Below, one piece after another: positions 25,100-33,730 of a stretch of DNA of 64,000 bases. Made by a program: the position numbers and the translations under genes. Numbering within the stretch: the first letter of the stretch is position 1; the number at the start of each line of letters is the position of its first letter. The notes below the pieces were generated by a model. The model was not told the origin of the DNA, searched no databases, and saw nothing but the letters and a program-made list of their open reading frames with translations. The stretch is from the NCBI GenBank assembly GCA_023432225.1, contig JAEYUW010000040.1:62001-126000 (forward strand). The letters run 5' to 3'. The DNA is from Verrucomicrobiota bacterium (GTDB taxonomy: Bacteria > Verrucomicrobiota > Verrucomicrobiia > Opitutales > Opitutaceae).

Positions 25100-25852
25100 T
25101 CAGCCGAGGAATCGCTCGAGCAGACGCCGCGACGCTTCGACGATCACCGTGGCCCAGAGTGCAAAGTAGCCGAGCGTGCCCACAAACAGCGCGTGACCGG
25201 CCAGGATGCCGAAGCCATCGCGTTCGAGCACGCTCATGGTCAGCACCACGATGACCAGCGCCGGCAGCATATTGGTGAACGGCACCACCGGCGGCACGGG
25301 CAGGAGGAGCAACACCGCCGCCGCCGCGACGGTCAGCGTGTGCAGGCGGGTTTTCCACGGCGCATCGCTCAACCAATCCCAGCGCGGGCGCAGTTGACGC
25401 TCGATCCAGCCCACCACCTTGCTGCCAGCCTCGAGCACGCGCGCGAAAAACCGTGGCGGCAGCTGCACCGCACGAAGCCGCTGGGGCAGCCGCGGCGGCA
25501 AGCCGGCCGAGAAGCGCAATGCAAGCACCAGGATCACCAGCCCGAACGGCACCGACAGGCCCGGAATCGACACCGGCGCGGTGAACGGCAGCGCGCACAG
25601 GACAATCAGCAGCGCGGACGCGCGCGCCCCGAGCTTTTCCATCACCTCCCCGACCGTCACTGCGTGGTCGCTGAACGCCGTCGCCAAGGCGTGGAGGTCG
25701 TCGGAGAGCCGGCGCAAAGGATCGGAAGGCGACGAATAGGAAGCGAGGGACACCGCCCAAACGGTGTGCTGGCGCGCCGCGCGCTCAAGCGCTGTTTGTG
25801 GCCCGGAGGCCGACTGAGCAGCGGCTTGTGTTTGCCCGAGTTCACGAAACAT
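25100..25852 (-). CDS. ExoD-family membrane protein, copy 1
   Basis: A 250-residue integral membrane protein of the ExoD (exopolysaccharide synthesis) family. A cytoplasmic N-terminal helix (LSDDLHALATAFSDHAVTVG) is followed by hydrophobic segments with family blocks ALLIVLCALPFTAPVSIPGL, VPFGLVILVLALRF and LERDGFGILAGHALFV. The biochemical role is unknown; Rhizobium exoD mutants affect exopolysaccharide and alkali tolerance. The ATG at 25852 is preferred to one 195 bases upstream because that extension is low-hydrophobicity, Arg-rich sequence overlapping the divergent paralogue. A second ExoD gene starts 109 bases away on the opposite strand. Confidence 0.82.
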   Translation of the reverse strand: MFRELGQTQAAAQSASGPQTALERAARQHTVWAVSLASYSSPSDPLRRLSDDLHALATAFSDHAVTVGEVMEKLGARASALLIVLCALPFTAPVSIPGLSVPFGLVILVLALRFSAGLPPRLPQRLRAVQLPPRFFARVLEAGSKVVGWIERQLRPRWDWLSDAPWKTRLHTLTVAAAAVLLLLPVPPVVPFTNMLPALVIVVLTMSVLERDGFGILAGHALFVGTLGYFALWATVIVEASRRLLERFLG

Positions 25853-25961
25853 TCCGGCGCAGTGAACCAACACCCGCCCGCCAGCCACCCGCGTCTGCCG
25901 AATCAAGTCGTCGCCCCTTCGGCTGGCCGCGTCGGCTTCGGCCGGCGTCTCGCCCCACCGC

Positions 25962-26582
25962 ATGCACGCTCCGCGTAAACTTTCCGAAGAAATCGCGCTG
26001 CTGCGGTCGCGGTCCGAAGATCGACCGCTGACGTTGCGCGAGGTCATCTACGTGCTGCGCGGGCGCGCGTATCTGTTGGTGGTCCTGCTGCTCGCGCTGC
26101 CGTTTATCACGCCGGTGCCGCTGCCGGGCCTCTCGACGCCCTTCGGCCTCGCGATCGCACTGATCGCATTGCGCCTGATGCTCGGGCAGCGGCCGTGGCT
26201 GCCCAAAAAGCTGCAACGCCAGCAGCTCCCGGCCGACTTTTTTGCCAAGCTGTTCCGCGTCGCCGAGCGCGTCATCCGCTTCCTGGAAAAATTCCTGCGG
26301 CCGCGCTGGACGCCGCTGACAGAAACGGCGCGCCTGCGGCAGCTGCACGCGCTCGTCATGCTGCTCGCGGCGCTGGCGTTGCTGCTGCCCCTGCCAATTC
26401 CGTTCACGAACAGTTTTCCAGCGTGGGCCGTGTTGTTGCTCGCGGGCGGACTGCTCGAGCGCGACGGCGTCGCGGTGCTGCTCGGCTACGTGGTGTTCGC
26501 GGCGGGCGTGTTGTATTTCGTGTTCCTCGGCGAAGCCGCCACACAGCTCGTGCAGGCCGCGTGGGAGTGGCTGCGGAGCTGA
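25962..26582 (+). CDS. ExoD-family membrane protein, copy 2
   Basis: A 206-residue paralogue of the divergent neighbour. It has the same order of elements: an amphipathic N-terminus (LSEEIALLRSRSEDRPLTLR), LVVLLLALPFITPVPLPGLS, FGLAIALIALRLMLGQ, a basic middle segment, then LERDGVAVLLGYVVFAAGVL. The two copies share the PF(T/I)xPV(S/P)(I/L)PGLS and LERDG blocks but are otherwise well diverged, so the duplication is not recent. The 109-base divergent spacer must contain both promoters. The gene converges with the TerC-family gene, with a 16-base gap. Confidence 0.85.
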   Translation: MHAPRKLSEEIALLRSRSEDRPLTLREVIYVLRGRAYLLVVLLLALPFITPVPLPGLSTPFGLAIALIALRLMLGQRPWLPKKLQRQQLPADFFAKLFRVAERVIRFLEKFLRPRWTPLTETARLRQLHALVMLLAALALLLPLPIPFTNSFPAWAVLLLAGGLLERDGVAVLLGYVVFAAGVLYFVFLGEAATQLVQAAWEWLRS

Positions 26583-26598
26583 CGCGGCCTCGTCGCAC

Positions 26599-27627
26599 TC
26601 ACGACTTCGCCGGCGACACCGGCGCGGCGGAACGCACCGGGATCAACAACGACGCGGCGATCGCGCCCGCGAGCAGCGCGCCGATGATGCCGAGCGACCA
26701 GCTGATGGGGAACTTGCCACCGAACGCCTCGTTCAGCCACACCATCTTCAGGCCGACGAACACCAGGATGAGGCCGAGTCCGTATTTCAGGAAGCGGAAC
26801 TTGTGCATGATGCCCGCGAGCAGGAAAAACAGCGCGCGCAGCCCGAGGATCGCGAAGACATTCGACGTGAAAACGATCAGCGGCTCCTTCGTCAGCGCGA
26901 AGATCGCCGGCACGCTGTCCACCGCGAAGACGATGTCCGTCACCTCCACGAACACGAGGCACACGAGCAGCGGCGTCGCGTGCCACACGCCGTTGAGCTT
27001 CGTGAAGAAACTCTGTCCGTGCAGCTGCGGCGTCACCGGCATCAGGCGCCGCAGCAGGCGGATGATGGGATTTTTCTCGGGATCGATCGGCTTCTCCGGC
27101 GCGAAGAGAATTTTCAGTCCGGTGAGAATCAGGAACGCACCGAAGACCAGGATGACCCAGTGAAACTGCATCAGCACCGCGCCGAGGCTGATGAAGATCA
27201 CGCGGAAAAACAGCGCGCCGAGGATGCCGTAGAACAGCACGCGATGCTGGTATTTCGCCGGCACCGCGAAGTAGCTGAACACGACGACGAAGACGAAAAT
27301 GTTGTCCACCGAGAGCGATTTCTCGACGACGAAGCCGGTGAGGTATTCCAAGCCCGTCTGTTTCGCCAGCGCCGCGTGGTCGAGCCCGGCCAGCCGCGGA
27401 TCGAGCGGGAACTGGTAGAGCGCATACTGGTAGAGCCCGTAGCCGAACAGCAGCGCGAGCGAGATCCAGACGACGCTCCACCCGAGCGCCTCCTTGAAGG
27501 TCACGACGTGCGCGTCGCGGTGAAAGACACCGAGATCGAGCGCGAGCATGCTGAGCACGAACAGCGTGAACAGGCCGTAGAACCACCAATAGTTGGCGAA
27601 CGGGAAAAGCGGGATGTAGTCGGTCAT
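26599..27627 (-). CDS. TerC/Alx-family membrane protein
   Basis: A 342-residue polytopic protein with the TerC-family blocks LALDLGVFHRDAHVVTFKEA, VEKSLSVDNIFVFVVVFSYF and FVEVTDIVFAVDSVPAIFAL. The conserved acidic residues are in membrane positions. Characterised Alx and TerC-type proteins export Mn2+, some being linked to metalation of secreted enzymes. The start at MTDYIPLFPFANYWW is chosen because the 42 codons upstream in frame are repeat-derived. E. coli alx has a yybP-ykoY manganese riboswitch; here the upstream 310 bases are filled with palindromes and I could not identify that riboswitch. Confidence 0.9.
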   Translation of the reverse strand: MTDYIPLFPFANYWWFYGLFTLFVLSMLALDLGVFHRDAHVVTFKEALGWSVVWISLALLFGYGLYQYALYQFPLDPRLAGLDHAALAKQTGLEYLTGFVVEKSLSVDNIFVFVVVFSYFAVPAKYQHRVLFYGILGALFFRVIFISLGAVLMQFHWVILVFGAFLILTGLKILFAPEKPIDPEKNPIIRLLRRLMPVTPQLHGQSFFTKLNGVWHATPLLVCLVFVEVTDIVFAVDSVPAIFALTKEPLIVFTSNVFAILGLRALFFLLAGIMHKFRFLKYGLGLILVFVGLKMVWLNEAFGGKFPISWSLGIIGALLAGAIAASLLIPVRSAAPVSPAKS

Positions 27628-27659
27628 GGCGCGGAGCGGGGGAGATTCCGCAGCGCCTC

Positions 27660-27861
27660 GCGGCCGGCAAGCCGGACCGGACTGGAAATCCTGACCGGCT
27701 TTCCAGCCCCGCATCGGCATGGCCGCCGCAGGCACGCGGCGAGCCGCCGACACCCACTCTTAGTGAGTCTCGCCGGTCAGGCTGACCGGTAGGGCGCACC
27801 GGCCCGGTGCGCCGCGAAAACTGCGACATCCTCGCGGCGGAGCGGGCCGCTCCGCCTTACC
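27660..27861. repeat. Palindrome-rich region upstream of the terC-like gene
   Basis: It contains CCGGCAAGCCGG, then CCGGTCAG G CTGACCGG (about 27770-27789). A paired element (27788-27861) follows: GGTAGG, stem GGCGCACCG loop GCC stem CGGTGCGCC, spacer, stem GGCGGAGCG loop GGC stem CGCTCCGCC, TTACC. The two loops are complementary. The remaining bases to the DUF1232 gene (27862-27937) show nothing recognisable. Confidence 0.75.
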
Positions 27862-27937
27862 ACGGGAAAATTGCGCGTCGGTTCATCGGGCGAACCTCGA
27901 TAAATCCTCAATCGCCCGCGACGGGCGCGAGCGAAGC

Positions 27938-28369
27938 TCACAGCCCCGCCGGCCAAGCCCGTCCGCGCTCCGCCCAGTGCGCGCGCAACGCATGGATGTT
28001 GCGGTTGAACGCGGCCTCCACCAGCAGCGCGTCGTCGAGCAACCCAACGTGCGGCACATGGTCGGGCACGAGATCGTAGCCCTTCAAAAAATAGTAGAGC
28101 GCAAAAGCCGCCTCGCGTCGCTCGGCAGCCTCGTGCGTCGTCTCGCGAAAATAAAGTGCGAGCACCTCGAGCCGGCGGCGAAAACGGTCGGACTCCGCGA
28201 CGCGTGCGACTTTCGCGTCCAGCTCCGGGAGCAGCGCGCCGAGCGCCGCCAAGTCGGCCGCGCTCACCAAGGCGGCGCCGTCTGCCAGATAGTCGGTCAA
28301 ATGAGCCGGCGCAGTGTCCGGCCGGCGAGTGAGGTAGCGGGAGAGCGGAGTGGAGAGCGAGGGCTTCAT
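27938..28369 (-). CDS. DUF1232 (YkvA-like) protein
   Basis: A 143-residue protein with the DUF1232 core ALYYFLKGYDLVPDHVPHVG followed by LLDDALLVEAAFNRNI, which fits the family pattern of a short helix pair around DLIPDxxPxxGxxDD. The preceding ~90 residues are helical and charged. YkvA-like proteins are small membrane-associated proteins of unknown function, though here the hydrophobic stretch is weak. The ATG at 28369 is chosen because the upstream frame is Arg/Ala-rich with no domain. It is divergent from a small membrane protein gene across 208 bases in which I see no further gene. Confidence 0.75.
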   Translation of the reverse strand: MKPSLSTPLSRYLTRRPDTAPAHLTDYLADGAALVSAADLAALGALLPELDAKVARVAESDRFRRRLEVLALYFRETTHEAAERREAAFALYYFLKGYDLVPDHVPHVGLLDDALLVEAAFNRNIHALRAHWAERGRAWPAGL

Positions 28370-28577
28370 GATGAGTTGGATAACTGCGGCCTCACGGAAC
28401 GCAGCGCCCCTCCGTGGGCAAGCGCGAGGGGCGTGGAATGTCGCGCGCTGTTTCCAGTTCGCCCGCGTGGCAAACGCACGCGCGCGGCTCGTGTGCCGCG
28501 CGCCCGGCACCGGACTGACCGGCGTGTGATCGCCGCTGCAGGCTTTACCGCGCGGCGCGTGAGCACAGTCTGGACGC

Positions 28578-29015
28578 ATGTCTAATGTCGCTGATTTGGC
28601 GGTGGCCCACCTCGCCATCACCGCGGCCATGGCGGGCGTGCTCTGGGTCGTGCAACTCGCGGTCTACCCGCTTTTCGATGCGGTCGGCTCCGCCGGATTC
28701 ATCGCGTATCACCGACGCTACAATCGGGCCGTCTCGTGCGTCGTCGCGCCGCTCATGCTCGCCGAGGCCGCGAGCGCACTGGCCTTGGTGCTCCAAGGCG
28801 TGCGCGGTCCGCTGTTTCTCGGTTCGCTGGTGGCGCTCGCGACGATCTGGCTGATGACGTTTGCGGTGCAGGTGCCGCTGCACTTCCGCCTGGGGCGCGG
28901 CTACGACGCGACGGCGCACCGACAGCTGGTGCTGACCAACTGGTTTCGCACCGCCGCGTGGACCGCCCGCGCGGTCATGGTCGGCCTCTGGCTGCTCAGC
29001 TTGTCGCCGCGCTGA
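28578..29015 (+). CDS. Four-helix conserved membrane protein (145 aa)
   Basis: A 145-residue protein with four hydrophobic segments: LAITAAMAGVLWVVQLAVYP, VVAPLMLAEAASALALVLQG, LFLGSLVALATIWLMTFAVQ and AVMVGLWLLSLS. Short polar loops contain AYHRRYNRAVS and TNWFRTAAWTARA, and His, Trp and Arg residues near helix ends. The pattern resembles DUF1772-type small membrane proteins, but I cannot confirm membership or assign a role. It converges with the zinc-type dehydrogenase gene, leaving 6 bases between stops. Confidence 0.7.
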   Translation: MSNVADLAVAHLAITAAMAGVLWVVQLAVYPLFDAVGSAGFIAYHRRYNRAVSCVVAPLMLAEAASALALVLQGVRGPLFLGSLVALATIWLMTFAVQVPLHFRLGRGYDATAHRQLVLTNWFRTAAWTARAVMVGLWLLSLSPR

Positions 29016-29021
29016 GCCAGC

Positions 29022-30020
29022 TCAGATCTTCAGCACAATTTTGCCGAACTGCGCCGCCGCCTCCATGTGGCGCAGCGCGCGCTCGGCCTCGGCGAGCGGA
29101 AAAACCGTATCGACCGTCGGCACGATTTTCGCCGCGCTCACCAACGCGGTCATGCCCGCGAAATCCACCGGCGAACCCATCGTGGTTCCCAGCACATTGA
29201 TTTGCCGGAAAAAACATTTCCGCATCTCGAACAGCTTGGGATTTCCGACGGTCGCACCGAAGAACACGATGCGTCCGCCCGGCTTCGTGCAGTCGACCAG
29301 CTTCGTGAAGCCGTCGCCGCCCGCGCTGTCGACGATCACGTCGAACGCACCGCCGGCCGCTTTCAGCAACTGCTCGCTCCAATCGGCATCGCGATAATTC
29401 ACGCCGCCCGCCGCACCGAGCGCCTGCGCTCGCGCAAGTTTCTCCGGTGAACTCGACGTCACCCACACCTCGGCGCCCGCGGCGCGCGCGAACTGCAGCG
29501 CGAACAACGCCGCGCCGCCACCGATACCGGTCACGAGGACGCGTTCGCCGGCGCGCAGCTGCGCGCGCGTGAAGACCGCGCGCCACGCCGTGAGGCCGGC
29601 GAGCGGCAGCGCGGCGGCTTGCTCCCACGTGAGGTGCGCGGGCTTCGGCGCGAGATTTGCCACGGGGATCACGATTTGCTCGGCTAACGTCCCGGCGTCC
29701 GGCATGCCGAGGATGCGAAAGTTCGCGCCCTGCGCGCGCGGATCGGAGCCCCAATCGAGCGCGGGGTTGATGATGACGTCGCGGCCGAGCCACGCCGCGT
29801 CCGCCTCGCTGCCCGCCGCCATCACGACGCCAGCGCCATCCGAACCGGGCGTCACCGGCAATTTGATGCCGGGATACAGCCCTTGTTGGATGAACAGATC
29901 GCGATGATTCAACGCGGCTGCCTTGAGCTGCACGATTGCCTGCCCGGCGGCCGCGAGGGGGGCGGGCACTTCGTGGAACGAGACGGGCTGTTTGATCGCG
30001 GTGACTTGGACGGCTTTCAT
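29022..30020 (-). CDS. MDR-family zinc-type/quinone oxidoreductase
   Basis: A 332-residue medium-chain dehydrogenase/reductase. The N-terminal GroES-like half has ALNHRDLFIQQGLYPGI and TPGSDGAGVV. The Rossmann half has VLVTGIGGGAALFALQFARA and later IVFFGATVGNPK. Conserved catalytic zinc ligands of alcohol dehydrogenases are not evident, so a zinc-free NADPH-dependent quinone or enone reductase is more likely than an alcohol dehydrogenase. The substrate cannot be read from the sequence. It stands alone on the minus strand between convergent and co-oriented membrane protein genes; the 96 bases upstream show no clear operator. Confidence 0.87.
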   Translation of the reverse strand: MKAVQVTAIKQPVSFHEVPAPLAAAGQAIVQLKAAALNHRDLFIQQGLYPGIKLPVTPGSDGAGVVMAAGSEADAAWLGRDVIINPALDWGSDPRAQGANFRILGMPDAGTLAEQIVIPVANLAPKPAHLTWEQAAALPLAGLTAWRAVFTRAQLRAGERVLVTGIGGGAALFALQFARAAGAEVWVTSSSPEKLARAQALGAAGGVNYRDADWSEQLLKAAGGAFDVIVDSAGGDGFTKLVDCTKPGGRIVFFGATVGNPKLFEMRKCFFRQINVLGTTMGSPVDFAGMTALVSAAKIVPTVDTVFPLAEAERALRHMEAAAQFGKIVLKI

Positions 30021-30116
30021 GCTTTCGATGATACGAGAAGCCGCGCGGGAATCAAACGCTTGCGCCGGATCGGGCCGTCCCCTTCGCCGTGGTCGAGGCG
30101 CGTCTGAGCAAGCCGC

Positions 30117-30884
30117 TCACTTCGCGTAGTGCTGATAAATCAGCTTCGCCACCGTCAGCGTCGCCATCACCAGAAAGATCGGGCGCACAAAACGCGCGCC
30201 GCGCGTCATGGCCAAGTGCGCACCGAGTCGCGCGCCGATCAATTGCCCCGCGCCCATCGCGAGCCCCGGCCCAACGACGACCGCGCCGGTCGCGGCGAAA
30301 AACGTGAGCGCGGCCGCGTTGCTGGCGAGGTTCATCACCTTCGTGTGCGCCGCTGCTTTCACGAAATTGTGCCCCAGCACCATCACGAACGCGATCGTCC
30401 AGAACGAGCCCACGCCGGGACCGAAAAAACCGTCGTAGAAACCGAGCCCTAGGCCAAACAGCGCGTAGAACACCGGCGTCTCCATCCGATGATGCCGGTT
30501 GGTCTCACCGAGTTTCGGCCGGAAAACCATGTAGACTACGATCGTCCCCAACAGCCACGGAATCGCCTGCCCGAGTATCGCCGGGTCCAGCAACCGCACC
30601 GCAAACGCGCCCGCCACGGCCCCGATCGCGGTGAAAGTCACACCGCGCACGCACTCGCGCAGATCCACCGCGCCTTGCCGCGCGAAACTCCACGTGGCCG
30701 ACGCGGTGCCGAACACTGCACCGAGTTTGTTCGTGCCCAGCGCCAGCGTCGGCGGCATCCCCGTGCTCAGCAGCGCCGGGAGCGTGATCAATCCGCCGCC
30801 ACCCGCGATCGCGTCCACCGTAGCGGCCACCAGTCCGGCCAGGAAGAGCAGCGCATACTGCAGCGCGGTGAATTCGGGAGGCAT
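30117..30884 (-). CDS. TSUP (TauE/SafE, YfcA-like) membrane transporter
   Basis: A 255-residue transporter with about eight hydrophobic segments. The YfcA-type TSUP motifs are LVAATVDAIAGGGGLITLPA near residue 20, LGTNKLGAVFGT, and LGLGFYDGFFGPGVGSFWTI. Family members are proposed to export sulfite, sulfoacetate or related organic anions. No sulfur-metabolism gene is nearby, so the substrate is open. The gene is divergent from a hybrid histidine kinase gene; the roughly 200-base region between them contains no obvious hairpin element. Confidence 0.9.
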   Translation of the reverse strand: MPPEFTALQYALLFLAGLVAATVDAIAGGGGLITLPALLSTGMPPTLALGTNKLGAVFGTASATWSFARQGAVDLRECVRGVTFTAIGAVAGAFAVRLLDPAILGQAIPWLLGTIVVYMVFRPKLGETNRHHRMETPVFYALFGLGLGFYDGFFGPGVGSFWTIAFVMVLGHNFVKAAAHTKVMNLASNAAALTFFAATGAVVVGPGLAMGAGQLIGARLGAHLAMTRGARFVRPIFLVMATLTVAKLIYQHYAK

Positions 30885-31110
30885 CCGGGCGTTTATCCGG
30901 GCGAAACCCGCGCGAGAAAAGCTCGAACGCAGCCCTCAGCGCGGAAGCGGCGGTCTATGACGCGCCGTTGTGCGCGTCCTCCGTGCGAGGCTGAAACTCG
31001 CCGTGCACGCGGATTCGCTCGCCGCGTCCGCCTCGGAGTCCCGCACGCAGGTTTTGACACCGCGCGCCCGACTCCGCCAAATGCGCGCACGAGCCCTGGC
31101 CCGTTTCTCC

Positions 31111-32628
31111 ATGCCGCCCCGCAAAGCCAACTCCGCGCCCGTGCCCCCGAGCGTTCCCGCTTCCGCCGCCCTGACATTGCTGGAGGCGCTCCCCGAAGCC
31201 GCGCTGATCACCCGGGACAAATGGGAAGGAGCCGGGGTGGAAATCCTGGCCGCCAACGCGAAATTCGCCGCCCTCACCGGCTACGCGTCCCCGGCACTCG
31301 TGGGCCAAAACACGCGTCTGCTGCACGGCCCCAAAACCGAAATCATGACGCCGCGCTCCGGCGGCGTCGCCACGGAACGTCTCCTGGCCGGTGAAGGCTG
31401 GCTGCATCGCGCGGACGGCTCCCCCTTTTTCGCCGGGTGGGATTTCTCGCCGCTCAGTCCCGGACTGCTCGTGGCCATCTTCCGCGACCTTTCCGAGATG
31501 CGACGCCTGCAGGAGGCGATGTTTCACTCGCAGCGACTCGACACGGTCGGCCACCTCGCCGGCGGCGTCGCTCACGATTTCAACAACCTCCTCTCCATTA
31601 TCAACGGCTACTGCGAAATCATGAGCACCAAGCTCGTGGATACGCCCGCTGCGCAGAAGGACCTCGAGGAAATCCACCGCGCCGGCCAGAAAGCCGCCCG
31701 CCTCGCGCGTCAGATCCTGGAATTCAGCCGCCGCCAGGAAACCGAGGCGCGCGTCGTGAATCCGAACACGCTGATCCGCGAAGTCGCCGACATCCTGCGC
31801 CGCGCCGTCGGCGAAGCCGTGAAACTCGAGCTGCGTCTCGCCTCCGATCTCGGCAACACGCGCATCGATCCGACGCAGTTTCAACAGGTCCTGCTCAACC
31901 TCTGTTTCAACGCGCGCGACGCCATGCCGCAGGGCGGCAAGCTCACCGTGCGGACGGCCAATCACGAACAGAAGACCGCCGCGCCCGGCCTGCGCGCTGG
32001 CAGTTACGTGATGCTTCAGGTCAGCGATACCGGCCGCGGCATGGACGAAGCCACGCTCGCGCGCGTCTGGGAGCCGTTTTTCACCACCAAGCCCCACGGC
32101 ACCGGCCTCGGCCTCGCGCTGGCATTTGCCGTCGTCAGGAGCTGCGACGGCCGCATCAGCGTGCGCAGCAAACCGGACGCCGGCACGACCTTCGAGGTGC
32201 TGTTACCGGAGACCGCCGAACCCGAACAGGTCTACAGCACCGTAATCCCCGCCCTTCCGGGGACCAGAGGCTCCGAGCTGCTCTGGGTCGTCGAAGAAGA
32301 CGAAGTTCTCCGCAAGATGGTCAGCGGCATTCTGACGGTCGACGGCTACCGCGTCGTCGAGTTCTCCCACCTCGCCGAGGCGATCACCGCCGCGCGCCGC
32401 GAACCGGCGCCGCAACTCCTGTTGCTCGACGCCCACGCCGCGGAAGTGGCCAAATTGATCCGCGCGCTCCAGACTCGCGCGCCCGCGTTGAAGCTGCTCG
32501 CCGTGTCCGCCGATTCTCCCGCTTCGGCCCTGCCCCAGTTCCCGCCGCGCGCCTTCGCGCATCTGCCGAAACCGTTCGCGCTCTCGACCCTGCTCCGCTC
32601 GGTGCGCGGTCTGCTCGACGCGCGATGA
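31111..32628 (+). CDS. PAS-type hybrid sensor histidine kinase with C-terminal receiver
   Basis: About 505 residues, without membrane segments. A PAS-like sensor (LLEALPEAALITRDKWEGAG, then EILAANAKFAALTGY) comes first. The HisKA box is VGHLAGGVAHDFNNLLSIIN and the HATPase has LLNLCFNARDAM, DTGRGMD and GTGLGLALAFAVV. The C-terminal receiver is somewhat degenerate (VVEEDE acidic pocket, LLLLDAHAAE with a candidate phospho-acceptor Asp, HLPKPF Lys). Alternative in-frame starts at 30970 and 31081 only add Arg/Ala-rich sequence. Its TGA overlaps the ATG of an RmlD-like gene (ATGA), an unusual partner for a kinase. It may signal to a separate regulator; none is adjacent. Confidence 0.87.
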   Translation: MPPRKANSAPVPPSVPASAALTLLEALPEAALITRDKWEGAGVEILAANAKFAALTGYASPALVGQNTRLLHGPKTEIMTPRSGGVATERLLAGEGWLHRADGSPFFAGWDFSPLSPGLLVAIFRDLSEMRRLQEAMFHSQRLDTVGHLAGGVAHDFNNLLSIINGYCEIMSTKLVDTPAAQKDLEEIHRAGQKAARLARQILEFSRRQETEARVVNPNTLIREVADILRRAVGEAVKLELRLASDLGNTRIDPTQFQQVLLNLCFNARDAMPQGGKLTVRTANHEQKTAAPGLRAGSYVMLQVSDTGRGMDEATLARVWEPFFTTKPHGTGLGLALAFAVVRSCDGRISVRSKPDAGTTFEVLLPETAEPEQVYSTVIPALPGTRGSELLWVVEEDEVLRKMVSGILTVDGYRVVEFSHLAEAITAARREPAPQLLLLDAHAAEVAKLIRALQTRAPALKLLAVSADSPASALPQFPPRAFAHLPKPFALSTLLRSVRGLLDAR

Positions 32629-33539
32629 AGCTCGTGCTGACCGGCGCGTCCGGCCTGCTCGGCGCCGCCGTGGCGCGCACTGCCGCCGCCGCGGGCGACG
32701 AAGTGATCGGCGTCGTCGGTCGCTGGCCGACCTCGGTTCCCGGACTGACGCGCCAAGTCTCGCTCGACCTCGCGGATCCCGCCGCAGTCGTGACGCTCGT
32801 GCGCGAAGCGCGGCCCGATGCCGTCGTGAATTGCGCCGCCATCGCCGAACCCGCCGCCTGTGACGCCGCCCAGGATCTGGCCGAGCGCGTCAACGTCGCA
32901 CTCCCGGCCGCGCTCGCGGCCGCCGCGCGCGAACTCGGCGCGCGTTTTATTCACGTTTCGACGGAGCAGGTTTTCGACGGCGCCCACCCGCCGTTCGCGA
33001 TCCGCTCGCCGGTGAATCCGCTGCACCGCTACGGCCGACAGAAAATCGCGTCGGAGCAGCGCGTGCTCGCCGCCGATCCCAATGCCGCGATCGTGCGCGT
33101 GCCGCTCTTATTCGGCAACAGCCTCGGCGGCCGGCGCAGCGTGCATGAGAAGTTCCTCGAAGCGTGGGCCGCCGGAAAAAAGATGAGGCTGTTCACCGAC
33201 GAGATCCGCGCCGTCGCGAGTGCGGACAATGTCGCCGCCGCACTGCTCGAGCTGGCGACGCGACGGGAATTCGCGGGCGTGCTGCATTGGACCGGCGCCG
33301 ATCCGGTATCCCGCTGGGACATGGGCCGGGCGATCTGCGCGCACTTTGGTTTTCCGTCCGAGTGGATCGAGCCCGGCACGCGTGCGGCGATGCCGGAGTT
33401 CACCGCCACGCGACCGCGCGACCTCACGCTCGACCTGGCGCCGTTGGACGGCGCGCTGCGCGTGCGCCCCGAGCGTTTCGCCGTCGCGGTGGAGCAACTC
33501 GTGCTGCCCGCGTGGTGGCGCGGGTTTGGCGCGGGCTAA
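32625..33539 (+). CDS. RmlD-like NAD(P)-dependent sugar-nucleotide reductase (SDR)
   Basis: A 304-residue extended SDR. The Rossmann motif is LVLTGASGLLGAAVARTAAA. The active-site Ser/Thr region is RFIHVSTEQVFDG, with YGRQKIASEQ giving the YxxxK pair. It also has PDAVVNCAAIAEPAACD, typical of dTDP-4-dehydrorhamnose reductases (RmlD/RfbD). Methionine adenosyltransferase beta-type SDRs look the same at this level, and no rmlA, rmlB or rmlC lies nearby, so a dTDP-rhamnose role is not established. The start overlaps the upstream kinase stop by four bases, so translation should be coupled. Confidence 0.82.
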   Translation: MKLVLTGASGLLGAAVARTAAAAGDEVIGVVGRWPTSVPGLTRQVSLDLADPAAVVTLVREARPDAVVNCAAIAEPAACDAAQDLAERVNVALPAALAAAARELGARFIHVSTEQVFDGAHPPFAIRSPVNPLHRYGRQKIASEQRVLAADPNAAIVRVPLLFGNSLGGRRSVHEKFLEAWAAGKKMRLFTDEIRAVASADNVAAALLELATRREFAGVLHWTGADPVSRWDMGRAICAHFGFPSEWIEPGTRAAMPEFTATRPRDLTLDLAPLDGALRVRPERFAVAVEQLVLPAWWRGFGAG

Positions 33540-33568
33540 CCCGCATACTTCACCGCTCCGTCTGCGGA

Positions 33569-33629
33569 GTAGCGGAAAACGTAAGTTTTTCGCTCGTGCG
33601 AACAACGAAACGCTTACGCGTTCCGCTAC
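33569..33629. repeat. GTAG-headed paired-hairpin element after the RmlD-like gene
   Basis: Outer arms GTAGCGGAA / TTCCGCTAC. Hairpin 1 pairs GCGGAAAAC with AGTTTTTCGC around GTA, and hairpin 2 pairs ACGAAACGC with GCGTTCCGC. A related element with the same outer arms lies at 40165-40240. The remaining ~100 bases to the next gene hold no recognisable feature. Confidence 0.75.
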
Positions 33630-33730
33630 CACGCTGCGAGTCTCGCGCCACTAAGGCTGTGACTATGCGGGCTAACGCCACACAACCGGGATTCGACACG
33701 CGTGGTTGGTTGCGCAATGGTCACGCGCTC

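Noticed and set aside
27628..27937. yybP-ykoY manganese riboswitch upstream of the TerC/Alx-like gene
   Set aside because: Expected by analogy with E. coli alx. I looked on the minus strand, but the region is filled with GTAG-type palindromes and I could not find the conserved riboswitch core. An Infernal search with the yybP-ykoY model would decide.
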